Shown piece by piece: positions 1 through 9,464 of a stretch of 64,000 nucleotides of DNA (positions within the stretch are counted from its first letter, which is position 1; each line of letters begins with the position of its first letter). Both the position numbers and the translations under genes were made by a program. The notes beneath the pieces were generated by a model that was given only the letters and a program-made list of their open reading frames with translations, searched no databases and had not been told where the DNA came from. This stretch comes from Albugo candida (Eukaryota; Oomycota; Peronosporomycetes; Albuginales; Albuginaceae): contig CAJNAR010000006.1 of assembly GCA_905220665.1 (NCBI GenBank), positions 62,001-126,000 on the forward strand, written 5' to 3'.

Positions 1-162
1 ATAAATCCAAACAATAGAGAGAATCAGATTCTAAAGAAGATTCTGAATCGTAGACTAGCTAGGTACAGTGAACTTAATTAGCGCCCTAGCCCTCATTTAT
101 CGAATTTCCTTTCCTATCAAAGCTCTGAACGCTCTGAAACCTTGAAGCGTGCGAGTTTGATC

Positions 163-1936
163 ATGATCTCACGTGTACTCATTTTTATTTCACTTATTCT
201 TTGTATATGTCAAGTCGATGGACAGGTCGCTGCTCCAATTATTGTCCGTGGTAATAAATTGTACAATGCTAAAACTAAGGAACGATTCGTCATCGTAGGA
301 GTAAGACGTTTTCTAACGTAATTTATGCATCAACCTCTCATGACAAGAATGATATTTTAGATGACATATGAGTACGCAGTGAGCGATACATATTACACCA
401 AATACTCAAAAGAAGTCCTCCGGACCAAACTTGCCGGTCTCAAATACAACACTCTACGTTTGTATGATGTTAATCCCGAAGAATCATACGATAAGTTCAT
501 GAAAGATATGGCCGAAATTAATGTCTATGTCATCATTTCTGTCTCCCCCGACAATAATCCATATTATGGAAAATACCGATATTCAACTATCGATCGAACG
601 TTACCCGCTAATGGAAAGGATATGACCAAAACATGTTATCCTGCGTTATTGTTAGAGTACGGGAAAAAGGTACTCTTTTCTAATTCCTACTCAAAAATAG
701 ACTCAACTCATTCTCTGATTCCAGATTATCAAAAAGTTTGCAGTGCATGACAATCTCTTAGCCATATTAGTCGGTAATGAAATCCTCCAAGTGAATCTTA
801 AAGCAGCTGCATGCGTAAAGCAATATGCCGCTGATTTGAAAAATTGGATGCGCGTTAATGGGAAGAAAATCCGACTGATTCCCTTAGCGTATGCCGCAGC
901 CGATAGCAGTTATGGTGACATCATTGAGGATGCTGATAAGTATCATCTTCTTAAAATTCAAGGATTACTTTGTGGTGATCGTATGTCGAATGGAATGATG
1001 GTCAAGAGTATTGACATCTACTTGATCAATGAGTATCGTTTTTGCCCCAGCAGCACCTTCGCGGAAGCATATGAGCGATTCCTCACACTGGCCAAAGGCA
1101 TTCCAATTGTAATTGCGTTTGGCGAGTATGGATGTAAATTGTCGAAAGGGGAACCACGAACGTGGGAAATGATTTCGTATCTGTATGATCCTCCATCCAA
1201 AACAAAAGGATTCTCTGAAGTATTCTCCGGAGGACTTGCGTATTCGTATGGTGAAGCCAAACTGAGCTCAGCATCGCTTTTTCCCATGTTTACTGGCGGG
1301 TCGTCAGAAATCACTGGGAAACCGAGTGATAAGCCTTCCAAAGACTTTTACAATCTGAAACAAGCCTTGAGTAAGCATGAACCATTCCCAGACAAGGCTG
1401 AATGGACATCAAATACAATCTGCAAATGGGTACCTCCGCTGACGTATAAGATTGATCCAAAAAGCAGCATTGCATCAACGGGATTCATCCTTCCCAACTG
1501 TAATTCTCAGCAATTGACACCTAAGAAAGGTGAAACGTGGGTCACTCAAAGTCGGGAAGGAGCCATTTGCACCGATAAAGGGGCGCCTTGCGACGTTGCC
1601 ATTCATGGTAAAGTTGGTACTACGCAGGAGAGTATTTGCGGTGAGTACGAAATAGAGAGCGGTGGTGGTACTTGTTCGAGTTCGAACGATTGTGGAAGCA
1701 ATGGACAATGCGTGATCAATAAAGGTGTGGGCACTTGCCACTGTCTGGCGTGTTATACAGGAGCCGACTGTAGCATCAAAGACTCCAGCTCATGTCTCGA
1801 ATTGACTAGCTCACCAAATGCGCCAAAATTCATTTTTATGGGCGTTGGAGTCTTCCTCATTGTCATGCTCTTTATATTCATGGCGCTCGGAATCCTCGCA
1901 AAAAAGAAAGCAAGCGGTAGGTTCGTTTTCATCTGA
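163..1936 (+). CDS. GH72 1,3-beta-glucanosyltransferase with EGF-like module and C-terminal membrane segment
   Basis: Likely remodels cell-wall beta-1,3-glucan by cutting and re-joining chains at the cell surface. Three exons read as 163-300, 361-669 and 725-1936 (introns 301-360 and 670-724, both GT-AG and frame-keeping), giving about 552 residues. The ATG at 163 starts a signal peptide (ISRVLIFISLILCICQVDG). The early GNKLYNAKTKERFVIVG stretch is the usual start of the GH72 catalytic domain. Both catalytic glutamates are visible: acid/base in ILVGNEI and nucleophile in IAFGEYGC. After the domain comes a cysteine-rich EGF-like run (CSSSNDCGSNGQC, then CHCLACYTGADC) and a hydrophobic segment (FIFMGVGVFLIVMLFIF) followed by KKK. 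Fungal relatives usually end in a GPI signal or X8 module; here the basic tail suggests a true transmembrane anchor. A further 3' exon after GT at about 1918 is possible, so the C-terminus is uncertain. Confidence 0.88.
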
Positions 1937-2137
1937 TGTTTTCTGTATTAATTTCGTTTCGAATAGTGTTATCGGAACTTCGCAGCGAAATGAAATCGCG
2001 TGGTTTTGCGCACAAACCCTCTGCAGTTATGTGAGGAAGCGGTAGTGGTCTAAAATTGCGTTTAATACAAGTCGCTAGTTTTTTGTACATTTGCACGTGT
2101 GTTTTTGTATATATTGATTGGTTCCTTTAATTAAGGA

Positions 2138-2656
2138 ATGTCGCGCTCGTTTTCTCGATATTTGGACCCTCTGGCTCTTGATGAGTATATGGAAAATGAT
2201 GGACAAGAGCTCTCTATTACTCGTCTTGTCAAGTTGCCTCCCGATGAAGCGTTTGATGAGTGGTTTAATAGCGTGTGGTGTGCGATTGGCGAGAATGTTA
2301 CTTTGGGAGAAGGATCAGGATTTCTTGGAGCAAAGCATCAGCTTCCTGGAGGCGTTCTTGAAGAGATTGTCCGTGTTGGTGTACCTTCCACTGATAGTAG
2401 ATGTATACACTCGGACAGTATTCTTTCCATCTTAGTAAAAGGCACTCAAAGAGGGATTTTTCCAATACAGAATCATATTGGATATGTTCGATTTATCCCT
2501 GATACCGCATCCAAACAGACACTAATAGTCTGGAATGTGAAATGGACGCCTACTGTCCTCGGGAATGTGTTTTGTTGCGGCGGAAGTATCATTCGACTCG
2601 CTTTACGATCGACAATGACATTTTGGATGAGTCGTTTAGGTGGGACGGAAAAGTGA
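2138..2656 (+). CDS. SRPBCC/START-like (polyketide cyclase fold) protein
   Basis: A single-exon frame of 172 residues starting at ATG 2138, in a compact slot between GH72 and a convergent protease gene. The pattern GAKHQLPGGVLEEIVRVG, then HIGYVRFIPD and WNVKWTPTVLG, is typical of small ligand-binding SRPBCC proteins that close a beta sheet over a long helix. There is no signal peptide, so it is probably cytosolic. The ligand cannot be told from sequence. The C-terminal part (CCGGSIIRLALRSTMTFW) fits the long final helix. The fold assignment is by motif style, not by a search; the reading frame itself looks real. Confidence 0.6.
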   Translation: MSRSFSRYLDPLALDEYMENDGQELSITRLVKLPPDEAFDEWFNSVWCAIGENVTLGEGSGFLGAKHQLPGGVLEEIVRVGVPSTDSRCIHSDSILSILVKGTQRGIFPIQNHIGYVRFIPDTASKQTLIVWNVKWTPTVLGNVFCCGGSIIRLALRSTMTFWMSRLGGTEK

Positions 2657-2825
2657 CATTTTGAGGGGGATGTGTATAGTCGAACTGCATTTTATACAAC
2701 AAGGCTTAAGGCGAACCCGTTGGACAGTGTTAAGACAGGCTTAATCGTTCGCACTGAATGCTACTTTTACATGGAATCGTATTCAATTCAACATAGTGTA
2801 TACGTATACTCTCCTACAGTGTCAA

Positions 2826-4310
2826 TTACATTCCGGATCCCATTTGTAATCCGACTGCTTCTTGTCGAAGAGCATTGCGACGGCGTCTTACCAAAAACAA
2901 ACCGATAGCAGTCAAAATGACAGTAGCAAAAGAAGCCACGATAGCTATTGCAATCCAAGCTCCAGAGGTCAAACTCAGATATCGATCGTCCCCGCCACCG
3001 TCTACCGCGGCCGTACTTGCGCCGGCTTTGGCACCAGTTGGAAGCACTGGGAACACATTCAGTCCACAATTGATTTTTTTGTCCGCCAAAAGCTTAAGGA
3101 AACCTTTGTCGCCCCAATTGCTTCCATAAGAATTCTTAAGTATCCAGTAATCTCCTCGTAGTGGATCCGTTCCATAGCCAACGAGAAGTAGCGCATGATT
3201 CAAATCGTCTTTGCTCGGAAAGTTGCCGTTATTTGGACATGTGAAAAACCCGCCTTTGTAGTCATTAAAAGGATCCTCGGAGTTGATCGCTACAGCGATC
3301 GGCTGTCTCTGGAGAGCCGTACGCAATAAGACTGAGGCACTAGTACTAACCGAGCAATCTCCACCCACAACTTGTTCCCATCCAGTGATACTTGCTGCTG
3401 TATCAGCAGCAGGCACTTTGCACACGTCAAAAGTCGCATTCACTCTCCAGCTACCGATATTAGTATCGTCATAAGGCAACTTCAACTCTGTGACTAAACC
3501 AATTGAAAGCTGTGCAGCATCCATAAACGCTCCATGAGTCATCCCGCCATCACATCCATTATTCTGTGACTCCCATGTCACTTCAGAGGTGAGCCAAGGA
3601 GCTCCATCAACGCCTGAATCACTTGACCAACAATATTTGAACTTTTGTGTCGTGGATCGCGTGCTACATTGTAATAATTGTTGTGGAGATAGCGCAACTG
3701 CACTCACGTTTGAGCTAACCGAAACTGCGGTCTCAATCGCATCGGTTGCAGCAAACGCCCAGCAACTACCACAGTTCTCTTGACTTTTCACACCCGAGCA
3801 AACACTCCTACCCAACGGATTGTCTTTTGTGCACCAATTGAGAAGGGCTCGTATTGGGGAATTATTTGGTATTGATATATTCGTAGGCGAATCTGCCAAT
3901 CGGCGAGTAGAGCCTAATGATGGTTGTGCCTGCATAACTCGATCCACCAACGCTTGTGGCGTGTGCTTTCGCTTTCTCCCTTCGTACAAATGACGAGCAC
4001 TGACCCCCATGCGGTACGGGAACTCGTAACCGATGGATAAAGCGTACGTCATAACCTCTTCGATATACTCAGCATGGCGCATTAAATTCTGACTCGCTTG
4101 ATCACGTTCCTGCTCGCTGACACGGTGTTTCGTTAGCATTACTTTGCGCATGGTATCGCGCCCAATAAGTCGTCCATTTCCATCCGTCCACGCACAGGAA
4201 GGTGTTTCAGTATCGGAGCAGTATACAAGTGTTCCTAACGAGTGATGGTCACCCATAACAGTTCGCGATAGTAACATTATGGTCAATGAAGCCACAATGC
4301 ATTGCGACAT
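2826..4310 (-). CDS. papain-family (C1A) cysteine protease with C-terminal transmembrane anchor
   Basis: Secretory-pathway cysteine protease of about 494 residues. The open frame begins at a GTG (4322), but the first ATG, at 4310, gives a clean signal peptide (MSQCIVASLTIMLLSRTVMG), so that start is chosen. A propeptide-like region of about 150 residues follows. The catalytic triad region is complete: Q and nucleophile Cys in QENCGSCWAFAATDAIE (Cys near residue 183), His in DLNHALLLVGYG and Asn in ILKNSYGSNWGDKGFLKL. After the protease domain come a low-complexity Gly/Ala stretch and a hydrophobic helix (WIAIAIVASFATVILTAIGL) ending in LVRRRR. This predicts a type I membrane protein with the protease outside the cytosol. 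Papain relatives are normally soluble, so the anchor is notable. It converges on the SRPBCC gene with 169 bp between them. Confidence 0.9.
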   Translation of the reverse strand: MSQCIVASLTIMLLSRTVMGDHHSLGTLVYCSDTETPSCAWTDGNGRLIGRDTMRKVMLTKHRVSEQERDQASQNLMRHAEYIEEVMTYALSIGYEFPYRMGVSARHLYEGRKRKHTPQALVDRVMQAQPSLGSTRRLADSPTNISIPNNSPIRALLNWCTKDNPLGRSVCSGVKSQENCGSCWAFAATDAIETAVSVSSNVSAVALSPQQLLQCSTRSTTQKFKYCWSSDSGVDGAPWLTSEVTWESQNNGCDGGMTHGAFMDAAQLSIGLVTELKLPYDDTNIGSWRVNATFDVCKVPAADTAASITGWEQVVGGDCSVSTSASVLLRTALQRQPIAVAINSEDPFNDYKGGFFTCPNNGNFPSKDDLNHALLLVGYGTDPLRGDYWILKNSYGSNWGDKGFLKLLADKKINCGLNVFPVLPTGAKAGASTAAVDGGGDDRYLSLTSGAWIAIAIVASFATVILTAIGLFLVRRRRNALRQEAVGLQMGSGM

Positions 4311-4568
4311 AGCTCGTAACACGAGAAAAGCTTATTTTGCTATGAATCACTTTTATTTTCAACTGGCCATAACCCGAACCGCTAGAATAAGGAGCCACGG
4401 TATACGTGTCGAATGGTATACGTTTGGGTGAAAAAGGTGCCCACTGAAGCTACTGACAGAGATATGAAAAAAATGAAAATTGTCGAGATTCGTGTACCTT
4501 TGGCAAAAGATTCAAAGTAAACGAAAATACTATAGATTATATTACTGATACAAATGACTGTGACATAG

Positions 4569-5195
4569 CTATCGCCCTTTGAGAGGACTCAAATGTTGCA
4601 TTTGAAAGTGCCAAGTCGACCGCGGTGGATTTAAGTGACGAATGCACTCAACACTCCCTACCCTTCTTCGAAGCGCAATACGTTCCTCAGTGAAGGTCAC
4701 GTGCAACTGAGGATTGTCGGCTGGAGATGTTAAAGCTGGGTATGGTGGCAATTTGACTAACGGAAGACGCTCTTTCTCTTCCACATTCCAACGCGTTCGG
4801 GAGATAACTTGCATGTTTAAACTGTTAGAGAACGAACCTCGAAGTAAGCGCCCCCGAATAGCGCCTTCCACCGATTCAGTCTCCTCTTCATCATCGTACT
4901 CCTTACTGTGATTTTTATAGGAATCCAAAATGTAATTGCGATAGTACTCTCTCTGTGACCGTCGTTGCTCAAGCAATTCTTCCTGCGATAATTCATCTTC
5001 TTCCGGAGAATGATTCGAATTGTTCGAAAGTTCCGCTTGTGATGAAGACAAGGTCTTGAACATTTGCTGTAGTGCTTTAAATGTCTCATCCCGCTCGTCT
5101 TCGTCGTGGATCCTCGTTGAGTGTGCTGCTCGAGCATTAGACGCGGAATCGAAAGGATTAAGATTGAATCGTTGGAGCACGGTCATGGTTATCAT
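4569..5195 (-). CDS. hypothetical acidic, low-complexity protein
   Basis: I do not recognise this protein. The open frame begins at a TTG (5234); the first ATG is at 5195 (MITMTVLQRFNLNPFDSAS), giving 208 residues. The first half is rich in Glu, Asp, Gln and Ser (EDELSQEELLEQRRSQ) and looks helical or disordered. The second half has Pro/Leu stretches (LPLVKLPPYPALTSP) and a basic end. No signal peptide or membrane segment is seen. It shares strand with the upstream protease gene 258 bp away. Composition and uninterrupted frame suggest a real gene, with the start the least certain part. Confidence 0.5.
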   Translation of the reverse strand: MITMTVLQRFNLNPFDSASNARAAHSTRIHDEDERDETFKALQQMFKTLSSSQAELSNNSNHSPEEDELSQEELLEQRRSQREYYRNYILDSYKNHSKEYDDEEETESVEGAIRGRLLRGSFSNSLNMQVISRTRWNVEEKERLPLVKLPPYPALTSPADNPQLHVTFTEERIALRRRVGSVECIRHLNPPRSTWHFQMQHLSPLKGR

Positions 5196-5816
5196 GTCGA
5201 GAGTTAGTAGATACAATTCCTGAAAGTGTCTCAATCAACAGTAACAACGAAATTTGGTTTGCTGAATTTCGGTCAGTGTAGCCTGTAAGAAGCAAGAGAA
5301 AGTAAACCTTAGAGGGATAGAGCTGACGCCGCTGTAGAGTCGACGTATTAGATTCAAGGGAACTTTCAAGTTAGTAACGTGTATAAATAAAGCTCTGTCC
5401 CATTAGAAATGATGACTCAAGATCGAATTGCGCGAATAAATGAAATAAGTTTAATCCTACTTGCCATATAGAACCCAATTTTGGAGTACCGGAGTGAGAA
5501 GCTGTCCGTTACAAAACGTATATCCCTCAACTAATGTAACCATTTTGATCGCATGAGGGATCATCGTCATTTCTTCCGAAAACAAATATCCTTTTAGATC
5601 CCACAAAACGCCTCACCTTTACCACCTTCAATTTCATACGCGCTCGTCGCGTAGTAATCCATGTCTCAACCGATGGCACACCTCCATGACAGCGCGTCAT
5701 TCCGCCCTCTATTGAGCGTGTCCTATCGACACACACGAAGCTGCGACGGTGCTCTGGTTTGCTCATGCGTAATTAAAGCTGAAAAGGCATACTTTAAACG
5801 CTCATTTCTCGCACAA
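5196..5816. other. intergenic region between divergent genes
   Basis: About 620 bp between the hypothetical gene on the minus strand and the F-box-like gene on the plus strand. Short open frames here carry no recognisable motif. It must hold both 5' ends and promoters, but no specific element could be picked out. Confidence 0.4.
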
Positions 5817-7009
5817 ATGCGTCGCAAGCGAATACATTCTAGTATATCTCGCTCTATCAAACGTCAGAGCGACGATATTAATGTGTTTTCCCGACCATTG
5901 ACTCGATTATGCTCTCCGCTTCGAAAATATATTGCTTCATTTCTTGAAGCCAAAGATCTTGCCAGGCTTGTGACAGTACGCTCAAATGACCGCTACTCTT
6001 TTTCATACCTCAGTTTTATTGCGATAGGTTTGTTATGCTTTGAGTTTGGACGCAGAGAGCTTCGTGAAATGGAATCTACAGTCATTTCACCAAGCAGCTA
6101 TGATTACCGGCACTAGCGATTTCCTTCGCACGCAGCCGAAACCGAGAAATCAATCGTGGACGGAGTACCTTCACGTACAAACCAATTTGGTATGTGAGCA
6201 TCAAAGAAATATTCGGATTGTGATTGTGACACTAGGTTTATCGTCTATTTGTATACTATACTGGGTACAAAACGAGGGAAATGCGAACAGCTAATCCACA
6301 TTGGGCGTTTGGGTTTGTGGATGTGGACCCAAACGATCCGGCAAAAACCATCCTACCCAATGAATGGAAGGTTCATACACATGAACCGTGGAGTCGATGT
6401 CGCTTGAATGGGCAGGATGGTGAGTGGACACTCCGTGATTCCTATCAACACGCTCGAGCACCGAAAAGTTTTCATCGACAAGTTGCGACTTGGGCTCACA
6501 GTCTTCGTGTTGGAAGCTTTTTGACCGTTGCGGTACGCTTTCACTCAGTTGGGGCTTGAGGATGCTTTCGTTTTTATACTTATAATTTATAGTATCAAAA
6601 TGTTGACTCGGAGGAGTGCGGTTGGTGGCAAGCACAAGCTTGGTACGTATGGAAATCAGGATGTAATGCCGGTAAGGGACTCACTGTCTCAATAGATAGC
6701 TCGAGTATCAACCTCAAGATGCGTAGAGCCTGCCAAAGTATATGGTGCTGATCACCCTAAGCATATCAGTGTACATCCGGACGCGCTGTTAGAGCATTTT
6801 ATGGTAAGTTTATGCAAGTGGCTGAGATGCAGTATGAAAAGTATCATTGTAGGCGCATCCTTTGCACACAATCGATGCCGGATCGGTCACAGGAAAATGC
6901 TGTGTCTCATGCACCAGCCGAAAGCATTCCTTTCTTGACTGCCATGTTAAATTCGGTCATCCAATGTTATAGATTATTAGAGGTCCGTAGAGAGAAACGA
7001 CACATGTAG
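5817..7009 (+). CDS. F-box-like protein, multi-exon
   Basis: The ATG at 5817 opens a basic N-terminus followed by an F-box-like core (LRKYIASFLEAKDLARLVTV), running through an intron at 5976-6027 into CYALSLDAESFVKWNLQSF. F-box proteins use this segment to bind Skp1 in SCF ubiquitin ligases. Later exons read ILPNEWKVHTHEPWSRCRL, EWTLRDSYQHARAPKSFHRQ and VDSEECGWWQAQAW, then perhaps VYGADHPKHISVHPDALLEHF near 6740-6800. At least four introns are needed. I could fix only the first; the junctions near 6170-6290 and after 6650 are ambiguous in phase, and the end is approximate. The substrate-recognition half has no repeat type I know. Decay of the 3' part cannot be excluded. Confidence 0.5.
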
Positions 7010-7799
7010 AGGGCATTAGTCAATTGATCGAACGGGTGTAAAAAAAGGCTGATACCTAAGAGTCATTAGCTGGCGAGTCCTAAGTGCGGCGTGTAATTTG
7101 CATTGTCAAACACGCAAACTATACAGGAGCTGAAGAGTATGTTCAGTATAATAACCTGCAAATACAGAAGGTCCCTACTGATTGAATTGGACAGCACTTC
7201 AACGCATCGTACGAAGCACTACCTCTCAGAACCGTATACGAGTCATAGTGGGCTCACACTGGCAATAGTGTAGAGTCGGACGACTTAACAAGACATATAA
7301 AATAGCACACGCTCCCATTCGGAGTACGAGACTCACGTCCTACTCGAAGGAATACTAGCCCCTCACCTGCACTACAACAATACTGCGCGCTCCCTCGACA
7401 CGGTTTGAGTGCGTATTCGATCAATACGCCAAGAAGGGCCCAAGTTGACTTTATAATAGCGATCTATTCAAACGAAAGCATCGGGACTGCTTGTAGACAG
7501 CTAAGGTTCCACCAAAAATCACTGCGCGACATTCAAATGTTACAAGACGGCTTTCAGGCAGAGTGATTGCAATCACATCAATTTCGATCGCTCTTAGACC
7601 AAATGACGTTAATTGCCTCGTATTACCGTACTCACGGTCCCTGTATGATCGTCAACGCGATCAATACTGCAACTCAGAAGAAAGCTAGAAATGAGTATCG
7701 AAAGTTCAAAGCTGTAAGGAAATAGATCAGATTGGTTGAAATGTTACAATCTGCTTATGATTGGCTATCTGCTCGTGTCGAAAGCACCTCTCATTCGAA
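7010..7799. other. intergenic, no gene recognised
   Basis: No open frame of note on either strand, no repeat matched elsewhere in the window, no RNA gene recognised. It may include the 3' end of the F-box-like gene and the promoter of the uL13 gene. Confidence 0.4.
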
Positions 7800-8228
7800 A
7801 TGGTTCGCAGTCAAATCGCTAATGCTTCTAAAGTTTGTTGGCATGTTGTTGACGCTAAAGGGCAAGTAGTAGGGCGTTTAGCGTCCCAAATAGCTCCAAT
7901 CTTGTGCGGTAAGCATAAACCAACTTACGCTCCTAATGTGGATTGTGGCGATCATCTTGTTGTTATCAATGCCAAAGACCTCGTGTTCACGGGAGATAAA
8001 TGGAATCAAAAGCTATATCGATGGCACACTGGGTATCCTGGAGGGCTGAAGCAAAGAACCGCTAAAGAAATGTTTGAGCGAAAACCGGAAGAAATTCTTC
8101 GCAAAGCTGTTTACGGGATGCTGCCGAAAAATAAAATGCGCAAACTACAGATACAAAAACTTAACATTTTTCTAGACGATGAACATGAACTTCACGATAA
8201 AGTAGGCTCCAGTCCAGTCATTCTGTAA
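7800..8228 (+). CDS. MRPL13: ribosomal protein uL13, bacterial/mitochondrial type
   Basis: A 142-residue protein of the large ribosomal subunit. The family pattern is clear: WHVVDAKGQVVGRLASQIA, then GKHKPTYAPNVDCGDHLVVI, NAKDLVFTGDKW, YRWHTGYPGGLKQRTA, EEILRKAVYGMLPKNKMRK and LNIFLDDEHEL. This is the short bacterial-type uL13, so in a eukaryote it most likely serves the mitochondrial ribosome. An in-frame stop lies just before the TTG at 7761, and the first ATG is at 7800, so 7800 is taken as the start. No long targeting presequence is present; import may use internal signals. Confidence 0.92.
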   Translation: MVRSQIANASKVCWHVVDAKGQVVGRLASQIAPILCGKHKPTYAPNVDCGDHLVVINAKDLVFTGDKWNQKLYRWHTGYPGGLKQRTAKEMFERKPEEILRKAVYGMLPKNKMRKLQIQKLNIFLDDEHELHDKVGSSPVIL

Positions 8229-8291
8229 TTCATACAAAATAGATAAGGAGTGTTTCTGCTTTACACGATAACGTGCATTTCAGTTTCTTGA

Positions 8292-8645
8292 ATGAATGAA
8301 AAAAGGGATGTTGCCAGTATCGTGACGTTGATTATGTTAAATATCTTGATGAGAAGGCGCGGACCTTACAGAATAAAAGTTGACACTTATGAGTCGATGT
8401 GGAAGAAGTACCTCATAACGTTTTACTGGAAGGTACATGAGGGAATGGATTTTGTTGGAGAAGTTTTAGCACAATTTCTAGGTCTAACATCAAATCATCA
8501 AAGCGTCTTCTTCCTTCAGACTCGTCAAATTGAGGAAGAAATGCAACGAAAGGTAATTAAGCGACAAAAGGTCCGATTATATTTACAGGAACTATTACAA
8601 GTTGAGCAGCGTACATTAAACAAGCTGGAAAGGGGGGCAATTTAG
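8292..8645 (+). CDS. FAM177-like small protein
   Basis: A 117-residue frame, 63 bp after the uL13 stop on the same strand. The central part (MWKKYLITFYWKVHEGMDF, GEVLAQFLGLTSNHQSVF) resembles the core of the FAM177 family, whose members have a tryptophan/tyrosine-rich helix followed by a fixed Leu-Gly-(Leu/Ile)-Thr/Ser-rich turn and a charged coiled coil. The last 50 residues (IEEEMQRKVIKRQKVRLYLQEL) predict a coiled coil. The first 30 residues look less conserved, and an upstream exon in another frame is possible. The family's molecular role is poorly known. Assignment is by motif memory only. Confidence 0.5.
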   Translation: MNEKRDVASIVTLIMLNILMRRRGPYRIKVDTYESMWKKYLITFYWKVHEGMDFVGEVLAQFLGLTSNHQSVFFLQTRQIEEEMQRKVIKRQKVRLYLQELLQVEQRTLNKLERGAI

Positions 8646-9464
8646 TATGAGAATTTTCATTTATAACATTTCCAAGAGGAATAGATTGCAATAAAAATTG
8701 ATGAGAATCTTTTATCGTTATATTACCTGAGATAGGAGTCAGAGTCTCCTTAGTTTTTTAATTTGGCGTGCAGTAAACGGCGGTGCTAAAATATTCAACT
8801 GGGCGATTGGGCTGCTAAGATGCATGAGGTAATCACGGTGCGAACACCATTGACGAACAAGCAGATTCAATAGGCTGTCGTGAGGGATTTTCTTTACTCA
8901 CTTCGCCTTCCAATTAGTATGCCGGACACAATGATTGGTTCGAAGTTTAGTTTCAATACTCCAACAGACTACTGTCAATTAGCTTGGGATCGACACAAAG
9001 TATTGTAAAGTGAATGATTGAATAATATCCTCAGTGTAAGTGAATGTACAGTACTTTCAAAGCTGGGATGAGAGGAAGCTGAATGATTTGGCGGGAAAAT
9101 TGTTCATATCAATTAATTAGCACTTCAACATGCAAACGGTTCAAGTTTGGTTTTGTCGACGGAATCACTCATGAAAGTGTATACCATCATAACCACTACA
9201 GCAGTTTACCCGTATACAGGGACAATTCAAAGAGTTGTGTATACTCAGCCCAAGATATTTTTAACACTACTCAGAAAACGCTATACCTGAATCAAAGGGA
9301 GGGAAACGGGTGGAATCCAGCTAGTTTGTTCGTTTCGTAGAGACTTGACGTAGCGAACGGTATTTCTGTACAAGTTTGGATACACTCAGAGTATAGCTAC
9401 AGCTTCGAATCACAAAGTGTCAACATCCACAAAACGTATAGCGGAGAATCCTGATACTTTGGAA
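8646..9464. other. intergenic, no gene recognised
   Basis: About 820 bp. A frame of 85 codons at 9083-9340 has no recognisable feature. The end of the region includes the 5' leader of the chromatin remodeller; the frame leading to its ATG lacks an earlier ATG back to an in-frame stop near 9352. Confidence 0.4.
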
